A DNA stretch of 64,000 nt from Malaya genurostris (Eukaryota; Arthropoda; Insecta; Diptera; Culicidae). The notes below the pieces were generated by a model. The model ran no database searches, was not told the origin of the DNA, and worked only from the letters and a program-made list of their open reading frames with translations. The translations under genes were made by a program, and so were the position numbers. Positions 11,341 to 23,411 of this stretch are shown here, piece by piece; the stretch's first letter is position 1; every line of letters begins with the position of its first letter. Location: NCBI RefSeq assembly GCF_030247185.1, contig NC_080572.1, positions 189,319,800-189,383,799 on the forward strand. Reading direction: 5' to 3'.

Positions 11341-11815
11341 TAGAGATGGGCAATCCGTTCACGAACAGTTCAACGAGTTATTTCTCCTCGAAGAGTTTGT
11401 GAATTTGAGTTCTTTATTTAAGAATGATAGTTCTTTATATAGAAATGAAAAAATCGAATTCTTAGAGGATGTATACAAGTTAGTTGCGTTTTTCGCAATG
11501 TTTGCTGGTTAGAGAAATCTGGTAGAAGTTACACACATTCGTGACCTTTGATAACGTATAAAAAGAGAATGATTGTTGGTAGAAATACATCCAAGAAGTA
11601 CCCACTATTATTGAATCTGTAATCTGTAGCTCTCATATTATTTTCGAAGAAACATACAAAGTTTCAGAAGAACGAAACCGAAAAGGGTAAAACCGGGATA
11701 AAATAAATGATATATAAAAAGAAGAACGAAATAACGGTTCAATAGAACTAATTCTTTCGGTAGAACTATTATGTTTTGAGCGATTCTTTGTAATGAACGG
11801 TTTTGCCCATCTCTA
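11341..11815. mobile_element. hAT-type MITE with 8-bp TSD (family G)
   Basis: The ends are TAGAGATGGGCAA and its inverse TTGCCCATCTCTA. Flanking 8-mers are GAACACAC (11333-11340) and GAATACAC (11816-11823), one mismatch apart. An 8-bp duplication and this TIR style fit hAT elements. The inside has no transposase frame. A second, cleaner copy is at 60485-60799. Confidence 0.85.
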
Positions 11816-11823
11816 GAATACAC

Positions 11824-12520
11824 TCCTAGTTTGAATCCTAAGAGTCTTAAGAACTACTGATTTTGCAGAAAGCCTTAGCAAGACTTATTCAGTAGTAGTC
11901 TTACAAAAGACTGAATAGTTCGGATAATAACAATTTTAATTTTAATTATAAGGCTTTAAACTTAACTCTTGATTATTTGCCTTTTAAATCACTGATCGTA
12001 TTTCTGGCTACCTAGAAAACACTAACAATAATCGAATTTGGGTAAAAAACTGTACTTAAGAGAATTATTGAAGAGAGCATGAAGTCTGAATAGAATTTGT
12101 TGATTTTTAGACAAAATTGGCCAGAATGTTGATGCTGTATTCCTTCGTGAAATGCAAGACTTATCCCTTTTATCATATTCGCTGGCCAGCTATGTTTCTT
12201 GTTTTAATCATACTGCTACCTCGAATTAATTTGAAATAGTCAAAAAGATGAATATTAGGACAAATTGTGGATGAGGTTTTTAAACGTCGTTTTATTTATT
12301 TTATTTAAATTTTAAATCTTATTTATTTTTTTATTTATTTAAATTTTAAATCCTCATTTAAGCAAATCCTCATAGTTAAACAAACACGTTTTGAAAGTCT
12401 TGTGGCTCAGCGTTTCGTTGATAATGCTGGGAGCGTAATTAACAACACAGCTGTCGAACCGAAGAAACGGTTTCTAATCATGATTAGAGCTTATATTTTC
12501 ACTCTGCAGATCTCCACCTG
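11824..12520. other. AT-rich stretch with a small tandem duplication
   Basis: A TTTATTTA-rich segment around 12290-12380 contains two copies of 'atttaaattttaaatc' about 55 bp apart. No gene is seen. Confidence 0.4.
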
Positions 12521-12524
12521 TTCA

Positions 12525-12770
12525 CCCTTTTTACAACCGGAAGTCGGATCCGGATGAAATTCGTATGAGACCACAAGAAAATCGGTTCAGCCATCTCTGA
12601 GAAAATTGATCACTCAAAAACATTACATTCATACATACATACACAATTTCTGATTTTTACGAACTGATTCGAATAGTATATGACACTCAGCCCTCCAGGC
12701 CTAGGTTCCAAAATTGGTTTTCGCAGTGATTGCATAACTTATCTATATGAGAAAGACAAGAACGACTTCT
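12525..12770 (+). repeat. Family A repeat, short copy
   Basis: Contains 'ccggaagtcggatccggatg', 'gttcagccatctctgagaaa' and the terminal block 'ctatatgagaaagacaag'. It is a shorter copy with fewer internal units than 3669-4506. Confidence 0.65.
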
Positions 12771-13359
12771 TCCCATTGTTATGTGCACTTGGCATAATGA
12801 ATATTTCCTATTTCTAAATCGAGACACCCGAAAAATACTTTATTTTTTAACTCTCGATGTTCTTTTGTATATAGGATTTCTAGATTCTTGGTCCTGGTCT
12901 TTAGTCAGTTGATGACAATTTGCAGAGGTGGTCAGGATGCTTAGCTGCAAGCAATCAAGCGGATCCACAGGTTGCAGATAGTGGAACGGCTTCCAGATAT
13001 GGAGACTAGCTGCGATAGCAGTTCTGGACAAGCAGCGGGGGAAGGATAGGATGTGACGGTTTCATGCAGCTGGCAACTGTAAAAGCGTCCCGAAATGTCA
13101 CAAGCATCTGTACACCTTCTTGACAAGGCGAGTAGATGCCGCCTTAAAAGCGTCAGCCTATCAAAATCCCCATGCAATGCGAGCGTCTGTTTCCCATGTT
13201 AGGGACGGCTCAAACAGCGTCTGCCTGGTATCCAGCGGCTGAATAAGAAATGCTATTCCTAGGAAGTTATATCTAAGATGGCAGCCCCATCCCAAGGATA
13301 GGGGACCTTAGGATAACCACCTACTGTCTCCGAAAATCAAGAACTGTTACAGAAACCAA

Positions 13360-13776
13360 TAGAGTAAGATTACGAACTGATTTAACGGCAACGACTTTTA
13401 GTGCAAAGCAACGGACAAGAATTGGAACATAAAATGTACTAACGCTAACCCAACATTGTAAATTCGCACAACTTGCCAGTGAGGCTCGACACATGAAGCT
13501 CGAAATCTTGAATGCATGAAGCGGCCAAACTTTGGAGAACACAAGCTACCGTCGGGACAGGTACTACTGTATTCTGGTATACGAGATGAAAATGCTCCCC
13601 GTCACCGTGGAGCTGGTTTCCTACTTAGCGCCCAAGCGAATGCGGCGCTCATCAAGTGGGAACCTATCAATGAGAGAATAATCGTTGCCAGATTTAGAAC
13701 GCGGGTCCGCAACCTAACCTTAATTCAATGTTATGCACCAACCGATGCTACCGAGCTACAAGATAAGGAGAATTTT
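13360..13776 (+). pseudogene. RTE endonuclease, N-terminal part
   Basis: The frame reads as the start of an apurinic-type endonuclease: a decayed NVLTLTQ block near 13430, FAQLASEARHMKLEIL near 13460-13510, then an open run from 13516 with SGQVLLYSGI, INERIIVARF and LIQCYAPTDA. A small deletion around 13510 removes the conserved tract between EIL and the next segment. It stops at ENF, where the inserted element begins. The protein continues at 14961. Confidence 0.8.
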
Positions 13777-14960
13777 GTCGCGAATACGACTTACTTTACT
13801 ATGGGGTGCCTTTTCAAAATTTACCCTCTGAGAGAGTGATAAGCTTTTGATCGTGAATATCTCTTGTTGTATCTAACGAATCAACATAATTTTTGCTACA
13901 TGCCATCGGAAATATGATCACAATTTTATGATAAAATTTTCAGTTGTGTGGCACAATCTCAAATAGTTCAAAATTCAACTTTTCTGAAATGTTTGGTATA
14001 AACGAATATCAAAGAGGATAATTCATAAGGCGCGTTTGCCTTTCTCGTATTTTGAAAGCTCATAGCTCAGTGATCTGTGAAAGGATTTATATAATCTTAC
14101 TACCAATAGAATCGAAATTTTTCAACTTAAACGTGTATAGCAAAAGCATTAAGTATTTCAATAGAACACTATTGAAAAACCTATCTCATTTTATCCATGT
14201 CAACACCAGCCAATCAGAACGCGTTCTGAGGAAGAGAACAAAATATCTGCTGCTGTACAACAAATCGTTCAAGAAAAATGTTCCGAAAAGTGGTGAATAT
14301 CGTAGTGAGTCCTCAATTTGGTACTTCTGAATGCTAGAAACGAATCCCTACAGCATATTGATAGTTTCTTTCAATAAATTATACAAATCCGAAATGAAAT
14401 AATCGACATTAAAATTCTATATGCGGCTATTTTTATAGCCGTTAGGACCGCCCATTAGTGAAAAAGCAACAAACGAAATCGCATAAAAGGAAATCTCTTA
14501 ACAAAAATTGAATCAGTTTGGATTCTATCGCCACTGCGAGCAGATGTGTTTTGTGTCGTCTGCACAGCTAGTTTCGCTTTCGACAAGAACGATTACGTCA
14601 CAGCTGCCAGTCATTAGCATTGGAAAAAAAACAACGGTGGAGAGCATCACACAATATCAGCCATTCTAATGGCTCTAAAAGTTTTCTAAAAACCTATTAG
14701 GATTTGTTTTTCGCAAATCGAAGGTAATTATTCTCAGTTTAGTGCAAATCAAGAACAATTTGGTTAGATTTGTGCACTTTTCGCTGTGTGAAATTCACAG
14801 TAATCGAGATCAAGTGAAGCCTTCTTTGTTTTTGCAAAAAATGCGAAAAAGGGGAATGCTTGCATAATTCATACAATTGATATTCGGAAGTGTTAAGGAA
14901 CATGTCAGTTGTTTTCGTATTCACGACATCCAGTTATGTCGCTGACATTACCCACCCGCC
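13777..14960. mobile_element. 1184-bp insertion inside the RTE endonuclease
   Basis: Its borders are placed by the split reading frame: ...ENF before and YSELD after, with the base run TTTT on both sides (13773-13776 and 14961-14964). The right end in reverse reads GGCGGGTGGGTAATGTCAG, then GTCGTGAATACGA. The left end begins GTCGCGAATACGA, so the two ends match only after the right end's first 32 or so bases; the left end may be truncated. The right-end block recurs at 45692 and 54415 (family B). It contains no transposase I can recognise. Confidence 0.65.
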
Positions 14961-17160
14961 TTTTTATAGTGAACTAGATGCCGTCGTGAAAAAAATTCCA
15001 AAGGGTGATATCAAGATCTACACCGGCGACTTCAATGCGAAGATCGTCTCCGACAACGTAGACTATGAGCGTGTCATGGGGCACCATGGTCTTGGAGATA
15101 TGAGCGACAACGGTGAGCTGTTTGCAGAGTTTTGTGGCAATAACGACATGGTGATCGGGGGCTCGCTCTTCCCTCATCGCCCAGCGCATAAAGTCACTTG
15201 GATTTCCCGCGATGGACATACTGAAAATCAAATCGACCACATGTGCATCAGCCGGAAATGGAGACGGAGCCTTCTTGACACCCGGAATAAACGCAGTGCC
15301 GACATCGCGTCTGACCACCACCTTCTCATCGGAGAGATTCGCCTACGTATTGCGCGGGTCATGCGACAGGAGGAGAGGCTCGGGCTACGATTCAACACAC
15401 GCCGATTAGAAGACCCAGCAGTTAAGAGGTCATTCGTGGAAGAACTGGAGACCAGAGCTGCGAGTATTCCTGAAGGTGGCAACGTAGAAGAACAGTGGAC
15501 GGTGTTCAAGAATGCCTTTACAGAGACCTGCCAAAACAACCTGGGTGAACTGCGCGCCCGGAGGAAGGAGTGGATCACGGATGATACTTGGCGGAAAATC
15601 GAGGAACGGAGAGACGCAAAAGACGTGATAGATCGAGCGAGAACCAGAGAAGCGAAGCGCCTAGCCCGCCAACAGTATTCGGCCCTCTCAAAGGAAGTAA
15701 AGCGCTCGTGTAGACGGGATAAGCGAGCGTGGGTGGACTCTCTGGCCGATGAAGGTGAGAAAGCCGCAACAACCGGCGATATCCGTCTCCTCTATGATAT
15801 CTCACGACGTCTTAGTGGAGCAAGGATTAATACAAGGGTGCCAGTGAAGGACGCGACTGGTCAGCTGCTGACCGACCCCACTGACCAGTTAGCACGTTGG
15901 TTTGAACACTTCGAACAACTTCTTCAAGTTTCGACGGTCAACCAGCCATCAACATCTCGGCATGAGCCACCAAGAGTGCGACGCATCTCTCGTGTCAGCC
16001 GCCATCCAAAGCATGAGGTTCCTGGGGTCGATCGCATATCAGCGGAGATGCTCAAAGCTGACCCCACGCTATCTGCTCAAATTTTGTATCAACTATTTTG
16101 GAGTATCTGGGACACCGCGACATTCCCGGTCGACTGGATGCAGGGCGTCTTAGCGAAGGTCCCGAAGAAGGGGAACTCAACTGTATGCGACAATTGGAGA
16201 GGTATCATGTTACTATGTATTGATCTCAAAGTTCTGTGTAAAGTTATCCTCAACCGGATACAGGAGAAGATCGATGTGACTCTCCGACGGCAGCAGGCAG
16301 GATTCCGTGCCGGAAGATCCTGTGTGGACCATATTGTCACGCTCCGTACTTTCCTGGAGCAGGTCAACAAATTCCAAGAGTCCCTTTACTTGGTCTTCAT
16401 TGTCTACGAAAAATCTACTACTCAATCTACTACTCAATCCTATCGGGCGCAAGCGAATGCCAAATAAAATCGTCAGCCTCATCGAAGCGCAGTATGAGGC
16501 TTTCATGTGTAGAGTACTGCATAATGGAGCCTTGTCTGACCCTATTCGGGTAGTCTCTCGGGTGTAGCAAGGATGTATTCTACCACCGCTACTGTTCCTC
16601 ATCTTGATAGACGAGATAATGGTTGGTGGAATAGACCGTGTATTAAACCGTGGGCTGCTTTGGCAGCCTATCACTATGGAACATCTCAACGACCTCGATT
16701 TGGCAGGTGACGTTGTTCTAGTATCGCAACGGCACTTTAACATGCAGAGTAAGCTCAACGATCTCATCGAACGCTCCTCATCGGCGGGTCTCAACATCAA
16801 CGTCAGCAAGACTAAATCGTTGGATGTCAACGCGGCCAATTCATCCAACTTTACGGTAGCTGGTCAGATAGTGGATAAAGTTGAAAGCTTTCAATATCTT
16901 GGCAGCCAGATAGCGTCAGACGGTGGGACCCAGAGCGACATAGGCGCGCGGATTAAGAAGGCAAGGTCTGCCTTTGCAAGTCTACGAAATATCTGGAGAT
17001 CAAACGAGACTCATCTACGCAGATAGGAATTTTCAACACAAACGTGAAATCTGTACTGCTGTACGCCATCAAAACCTGGGGTATACCAGCTGAAAGCACG
17101 CAAAAGCTGCAGGTGTTTATCAACCGATGTCTGCGGTATATTATTCGTGCCTGGTGGCCT
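14961..17160 (+). pseudogene. RTE endonuclease-reverse transcriptase, main part
   Basis: The frame is open to 16467. Endonuclease motifs are GDFNAK near 15030, IDHMCISRKW near 15235 and the catalytic SDHHLL near 15310. A linker rich in Arg and Lys follows. RT blocks seen are HEVPGVDRISAEMLK, VPKKGNST and RRQQAGFRAGRSCVDH. Near 16410-16450 a frameshift with a repeat of ACTCAATCT destroys the first RT Asp region. A TAG stops the frame at 16566 inside the block that should read RQGC. At 16690-16720 the normally invariant ADD box reads AGD. The element is therefore dead three times over. Confidence 0.85.
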
Positions 17161-17294
17161 GACAATTCGTGCCTGATGGCCTGACAAACAATCGGAAGAA
17201 ATTTTTCTCGTTGGCCCTTTGCACCACTGCCGTTGCGCAGGACACATTAGTAAGTAAGAAAAATTTCTAGAAATATTCGAAATACTGAACATGG

Positions 17295-17402
17295 GTGATT
17301 TAAGCCTGTTCTAAAACCCGGGAATTTGTTGTCTCGCGCACCGGGAAAACCAGGAAAAAACGGGAAATTGAAATCGGCAATTCACTTGCCACCCTGTCAT
17401 TG
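17295..17402 (-). repeat. Family J end, 'cgggaa'-rich
   Basis: Rich in cgggaa/ccgggaaaa and ends ACTTGCCACCCTG, the inverse of CAGGGTGGCAAGT at 38222. Related sequence is at 11057. CAGGG-type ends suggest a hAT-like MITE, but the partner end is not found here. Confidence 0.5.
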
Positions 17403-17403
17403 T

Positions 17404-17468
17404 GCGACTAGAATCGGGAAACATTAGATCACTAAGCACGTCCGTTAATCGGCTGAGCCACAGAAGCG
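17404..17468 (-). repeat. tRNA-like module of family D
   Basis: In reverse it reads GCTTCTGTGGCTCAGCCGAT and continues to a degenerate B box (CGATTCTAGTC). It is one of four copies in the window; the others are at 33755, 34554 and 35506. Family D flank ('ggtgcatataaat', 'gctagcc') follows to about 17540. It is not a functional tRNA gene: the acceptor stem and B box are imperfect. Confidence 0.55.
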
Positions 17469-17544
17469 GATAAGTGGTGCATATAAATCTTTACAGCGGA
17501 ACTTGCTAGCCAAGTATGAATCAGAGTATGAAGATTCACATTAC

Positions 17545-20500
17545 ATGTAAATTTCATAAACATCTGTTATTTCAGATTGACGCCTTTATTACAGCTGATT
17601 GAATGGAATTTTCACAGGATTCTTTATAACTGTGTTCAGTATCTTTTCTGGGATTTTCTGATTTCTGAACTACTCAATAATAAAGATGAACATGGAAATA
17701 TTTCGAAGAATTCACTGCAAAAAAATGAACGAAATAATTCAATGAAGATTTTTTTATTTTTATAAAGACTTCCATAGCAGTATCGCTTCAATAGTTGTTA
17801 CCGTACCTTGTTTTAAACTGTTATTTTAGAGATTACTTGTGATAATCAATAATCATTTGTTTTTACTATACAAATTCAGTACTGTTTTGGTTCCTACAGG
17901 CTAGTGATGCTTCCTAGTGTTATTATTATTATTATTATTTGCAGGTGTGTTAATTCTCTTCCACTTGAATCGTAAAAATCTCGTCTGTACACAGGTTTCC
18001 GTTTCGCCTTCGGGCTGGTCCTGGTGTGATACGTAAAGAAGCTAAAATTTCAAATTGTCATTCAACGTGAAAACTAATCACACCACCGATCCGTTTCTTG
18101 TTTTTTTTTTTGTTTACAGCAAGAATATTTTCACAAAATTTCTCCACCGCAGCCTCGATTGACAATCGAATTGTTAGAAGAAAAAATAAAAACAGTAGAA
18201 TACGTCGAACTGAAACGAAACAACAACGTTTCTCATGCCAAATGTTTGCTAAAAAAAAAACTAGTCAGAGCTTGGTTGGTTCTCTATTTCACTAACGTTA
18301 ATCAGTCAATGCTCTTCTCTCACAGGATATTTTGTTTTCCTTACAAGCAATTACAGGTTGAATGGTTTTCTTAATTGTTCGGTACTTTTGACTTTATATG
18401 CTAGGCAGATAAAAGAATTTGGTAGGTCATAAGGAAAACATAACTACCAGCCAGTTATAGATATTGCGATTGGATTTTCAAACAAGAGTAACGAAACCTA
18501 GAAGTCCTAAATCAGTCGGCGTTTGTTTGACAAGCGACAAATAACTTGAAAAGGAAATGTCGTTTAAAAACAACTAACATTTCATTTTGTTCATATGGTT
18601 ATAATTAGTTATTATCTTTGCGTATTTGACGATTTTGTTCCACTTTTTCATGATAAATAAAAGAGTTTATATTCACAATATTTCCATAGAAAATTTTCTT
18701 ATTTATTACATTTCTTTTTTCTCTCCAATGTACACAGTACACAAGTGTTTTTATTTCTCATTATGCTACAACATACAAACAAAACTAATAAGGATAACAA
18801 AAATATCATGTTGCGTGTGAGCCTCGAAAAAAAAATAGAGCGATAAAAATTTTCCAGAAGCGAAGAATTTCCTGAATGATGGTGAAGAGTTTTTTTATGT
18901 CGGTGTTTGTGGCTAGACACTAAAATTGGCGGTGGGTACTCGGCTCGGGTTATTGCATCACGTTTTGAAGTTAACAAATCAGCAAAATTTATCGGGTGAT
19001 TGTGTGAGTGTGTGGCTTTTACCCAAATATCCTACGAACTAGATGTAGGTTTTATTTGTCGTTAAACTATACTTCTATTTGTGCTATTATTTTAATTTTT
19101 TCCCGTGTACTCTTGTTCGAACAACCGGACCAACATTTTGCAAATGGGCGCGGTTTTTTTTTTGTTTTGTTTTGGGGAGAAAAAAAAACTGAAGCTCTGC
19201 TCTAGGTTCTCTAGGTACGAATTTTCTGACCAGTTGTGATGGTGTTCGGAAACTGCCTTAGAGTGTGTGTGAGTGGTTAGATTGTTCGCTTGTTTTTATA
19301 GTCATTTGCATCGTACATCATTACTGTGTTCTGTTTACTGTGTTTATTTCTATTTCGTTTGGCCACCGTAAAATGTTCCTTTCAATTGGGTCGATTGCAG
19401 TTCACTATTGATTCGACTTTAGTTTTCCTTTACTTTAAAATATTTGTTTTTGTTTGTTTCATTAATCTTAATACAATTGTTGCTCTAAATGTACTGGGAT
19501 ATCCTTAGATCTGAGATTAAGAGTTAAACGTTTGTTCGAAAAACCTGCAAATAATGTAGATTTTTCTAGTTCTTCCCTTGTTTCTGGAAAAAGCACCGAT
19601 CTTCAGCTAACTTTAAATGTTATTATGTTTTATTCAGTTGTTTTGTTCAATTTTTGTATCATTTTTTTTATCTCGTTTTAACTTTACTACTAATAATAAC
19701 TTTCTTTTGTTGCAATGTAAATGTACAAATCCTAGATCCTGTGTGCTCTTCGGTCACTCGACGCCTGCATGCGGAGCAACTGGGGGCTGACAGATCAGGC
19801 GTAGAAATTCGTCATTTTTCTCTCAGCGAGCGCACGCCGTTCACAGTTTTAAATGTCTCGCTTACTCGGCTCCGACACGACACACTAGGAAGGCGAAAAA
19901 AGGTTCGTCGGGAGATCTGACAAAACAAAAAAATAAATGTTTGCCTCGGTCGGTTCCGAACCGGTGTGGTGCTGAGTAAGCAGAGGATATTAAATATTCA
20001 TTATATTCTGCTTCCCTTTTGACAGCCATTTTTTTTTCATTCATATTTTCGGGGGATTTTGAAAAGTGAGTGTGATGTGCGATTTGTGTTCGGGTTCTTT
20101 CGTTTTTAGCGCAACCGGTACAGAGTGCAGAGTGTTCGGTTCAAAATAGGTTTGATCTTATATTGGAACTTCTAAAGAAGCCTGCAGTTGCTTCGATAAC
20201 ACGATTTTAAAATGGATTGAAAATAAGTTCATGTTTTTTTCTAATAAAATAAGAATCTATCTTTATTTTAAACAAAAATATAACAATACAAGCGGTTCAT
20301 AATGATCAAAGATTCGTTCGACCACACTAAAAATTTACCCGGAAGGCATGAAGCAACTTAGACGAGTAAACTCAAATGCAGAAAGAGTTGCAATACGGTT
20401 TATCCAATAAGCTCAATAACCTCAACTCTTGAATTTTATAAATTCAATGTGAGTTTGAAAGCTATTCACCTAATATTAACTATCCGTTGTTGGATGGGTT

Positions 20501-20580
20501 CGAAAATCAAAGCCTTGATGGTTCATTCCTTTTGAGGAATTTAACATTTTACAACACGCAACAGGCTGCCGATTCTTAGC
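17545..20580. other. Unique noncoding DNA, 3 kb
   Basis: No transposon or SINE signature is seen over most of this stretch, which is unusual here. It has a (TTA)n run at 17919-17938, many T runs at 18.1-19.7 kb, and a GC-richer island at about 19730-20150. All frames are short; the 88-codon frame at 19654 has no recognisable domain. It lies about 9 kb downstream of the Blimp-1 stop. A regulatory region or a noncoding exon is possible; neither is shown by the sequence. Confidence 0.4.
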
Positions 20581-20589
20581 TTACAAAAT

Positions 20590-20705
20590 CTTTACGTGGC
20601 TAGTCCTACTGACACTAGGAATTCTTCCAAGTTGGGGCTCGACTCTACGACAATAGGTTTGTGAGATCAGTGCGTTGAATCGCCAATCCGGGATGCAAGA
20701 CGTAC
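20590..20705 (-). repeat. tRNA-derived SINE fragment, inverted
   Basis: In reverse it reads a degenerate tRNA-like head, then GTCGAGCCCCAAC (B-box-like) and CCTAGTGTCAGTAGGACTAG. It pairs with the clearer copy at 49170-49392, which has GTTTGAGCCCCGACC and a similar follow-on. Confidence 0.5.
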
Positions 20706-20799
20706 TAGTTCTAATGATTCGAACAGTTTTAATATCATACGCAAAACTGGTGAACAGTTTCGATTTATTTTCAATACAGGGCATATTTTATTTTCCAAA

Positions 20800-22410
20800 T
20801 TAGGGCAAATTCAGAAGTGTTCTAATTCTATAAGCTTAACTTAAGTCAGTGTTAGAATTTTAATCTGAAAATCATATCAAAAAGAGCAAATTAAGCAACT
20901 GGAAGTATTATTTGGAGGATCTATAGTAGAACTGAAACTGGAACAAGCCTATCTCCAGCAAGCCGTTTTAGTTTCATTCATTCGAACAGTTCTGACCTGT
21001 AAGGGCGCGTTCAGGAGTGTTCTAGTTCTAGGTGCATAATGTATGTCAGTTTTTGAATTTGAATTTGGAGATTATAAAAAGAAAAACTGGCAGCCCCAGC
21101 AGTGTTTTCTCGTGTTTCATAGCTAGAAATTTTATACGGAAAATCTATAATAGTACTAAAACTAGAACAATCGTATCCCAGCAAGCCGTTCTAGTTTTAT
21201 TTTTTCTAACAGTTCTTCGGTCGGATTTTCTATATTTGAAACACGAGTAAAACACTACTGGGACTGCCAGTTTTCCTTGTTAAACAATCTAGATTTAAAT
21301 TTCAAAACTGGCATAAATTATGCATCTAAAATAGAACGAGAATACTACTGAATATACCCTCAAATATTGAACAAAAGAACGGCCTCGTATACCAGTTTTA
21401 AATTTGACAGTTCGAATAAATAAGTCTAAAACGCCTGGCTGAGGGCATTATCAGGAGTGTTCCAGTTCTAGATGCATAATTTATGCCAGTTTTAATATTC
21501 AAATCTAAAATTTATAACAAAATAAACTGGCAGCCCCAGCAACGTTTTATCTGTGTTTCAAATATAGAAAATATAGAACGGCAGCGTATACCAGTCCTAC
21601 ATTTGACAGTAGAACTGTTCAAATAAATAAAACTAAAACAGCTTGCTGGGGATACGTTTGTTTCAACTTCAGCTCGATTATAGATCTCCCATATGAATCT
21701 TGCAGTTGCTAAATTTGTCCTGAGGGTAACGTTGTTTCAATTTCAGTTCGATTATAGATCTCCCATAGGAAGATTCCAGCTGTTGAATTTGCTATAAACG
21801 CATGCCAGTTTTAAATTAGAACTGCTGACAAATTTGAAACTGGCATATGGGGCAGTTCATTTTTTTCTATATCTCGTTTGATTTTTCAGAAGGCCGTAAG
21901 AGCAAGTGACAGTTTCTCTCTGTTCACTCTCTCTTTCGATTATTGTGATGTGATTAAAAATTTTTTCTTGGATTTCACAGTTCAAAAAAAAGTCGAAAGT
22001 TTTGGGCATCATTCTATGCAAAGAGTTAAGTGATAAACGTGTAAACCGTAGTAAACAAAGAGAAACTGTCAGCTGCTCTTACGGCCTTCTGAAAAATGAA
22101 CCGAGATATTAGAAACACGAGTAAAGCACTGTCGAGGCTGCCAGTTTTTCTTATAATAATTTCCAAATTCAAATTTTAAAACTAACATAATGTATGCATC
22201 TAGAACTAGAACACTGTCCAAAACCACCTTTAAATTTGACAGTAGAACTGCTCGAATCAATAAAACTAAAGCGGCTGGCTTGGGGTACGATTGTTTCAGT
22301 TTCAGTTCTATTATTGATCTACCATATGAAACTTCCAGCTGCTGAATTTGATCATAGAACTGTGTTTTAACTTCGTGAAAAGCGTGTAAGTGTTCTCTCA
22401 ATCGTTAAAA
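20800..22410. repeat. Cluster of direct and inverted MITE units
   Basis: One module recurs at least four times in both orientations: 'agtgttctagttctagatgc', then 'actggcagccccagca' and 'tttctcgtgtttc'. Forward copies start near 21014 and 21456, reversed copies near 21237 and 22110. They surround 'aaactagaacaatcgtatcc' and 'cagcaagccgttctagtttt' tracts, also repeated. No coding sequence. Confidence 0.65.
21870..22111. mobile_element. Foldback MITE within the cluster
   Basis: The two ends, 51 bp each, are inverted copies with few mismatches; the core is TTTTTCAGAAGGCCGTAAG at the left and its inverse at the right. About 140 bp lies between. It has no reading frame of note. Confidence 0.65.
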
Positions 22411-22617
22411 TCCTCCCTGAAAATGACTTGTTTATTGTACTTGATGACGAACTATCAAAACAATAATTACTGCGCAACCATCAAAGGAAGACAATACGAC
22501 ACCTAACGCCACCGCGATAGCAAGCGGAGGCTAGCGTAATCACGCTCTGCTATCGCTTGCCAACAAATCTCGGCTAACGTGATCAAACTCTTGGTTCACG
22601 TACCAAATGTTCGTTTA

Positions 22618-22876
22618 TTATGTCGTTTTCGCTTGAGAAAACTGAAACTGACCCAGGGTAGTTTCATCAAACAAACACTTTCCACGAAATTGTGTTTAGC
22701 TCGCACTTAGAAACGGGGGAGTGAGCAAACCTGATATAAAAACCAGGTTCGAAACTAACTCGATTTTCAGTTCAATAACGTTGAAACTAGGTTCTAAATT
22801 GGCTTCAAACAAACGGTTTGACAGCAGTTAGAGTTGAAACTAGGTTAGGTTTGGCATCAAGCGAAAACAACATAAA
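22618..22876. mobile_element. MITE, family E, with TIRs
   Basis: Left end TATGTCGTTTTCGCTTGA and right end TCAAGCGAAAACAACATAA are inverted copies with one mismatch. Partial copies lie at 48215-48345 and 62519-62715. Interior blocks are 'cagggtagtttcatcaaac' and 'cgattttcagttcaa'. Noncoding. Confidence 0.75.
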
Positions 22877-23411
22877 ATGTATTATGGTGTCTTCGAAATT
22901 TCAGATGCTACATAATTCAACCAGTTTTAAACAAGTTATAACAAAGCATATCAACTCGAAACATTGTTAAAAATGTGTTTAGGGAACTAAAAATCCACAA
23001 TTTTCCGACGTTCAGTTACTTAATATTGGAGGGAGGGATTTCAAGCAGTAAGCATAACACCCATGTACATAATTACAGAAAATTTGGTAAAATTTACAAA
23101 ATAGAAACATTCACTTAACGGAGTCAGTTTTATTCACTCAGTTAAAGGTAAAATACGGTTTTCTTAATATTGCTTTAATGAAAAAAAAAAACTCATCGTT
23201 AAGCGCGTTTTTATGAAACTTGAAATGGAACGAATGAAACAAAAAAAAATTATTAAATATTGGAAAAAGTGATCCTTTTATACCTTTTTCACATTTTGTT
23301 TGAAATTTATGCACAAGAAATTGTGAAAGTAAACGTTTCTATTTGTTTCACGTCTTTAGGAGCAATTCACAAAATTAAAAATTCTTAGGAAAATCAACCA
23401 TTGTTCTCAGG
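22877..23411. other. AT-rich stretch
   Basis: I see nothing beyond A runs and T runs. Confidence 0.4.

Larger units (their letters stand above)
12890..17290 (+). mobile_element. RTE-type LINE (JAM1-like), inactive and interrupted
   Basis: The coding order is 5' leader, AP endonuclease, reverse transcriptase and a short C-terminal part, as in RTE-clade elements such as JAM1 of Aedes. The noncoding leader runs from about 12890 to 13380. The 1184-bp insertion at 13777-14960 cuts the endonuclease. The 3' end near 17165-17290 is collapsed by a deletion: the sequence jumps from the IRAWWP block to the LALCTTAVAQ end. The extent of the 5' leader is uncertain. Confidence 0.8.
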
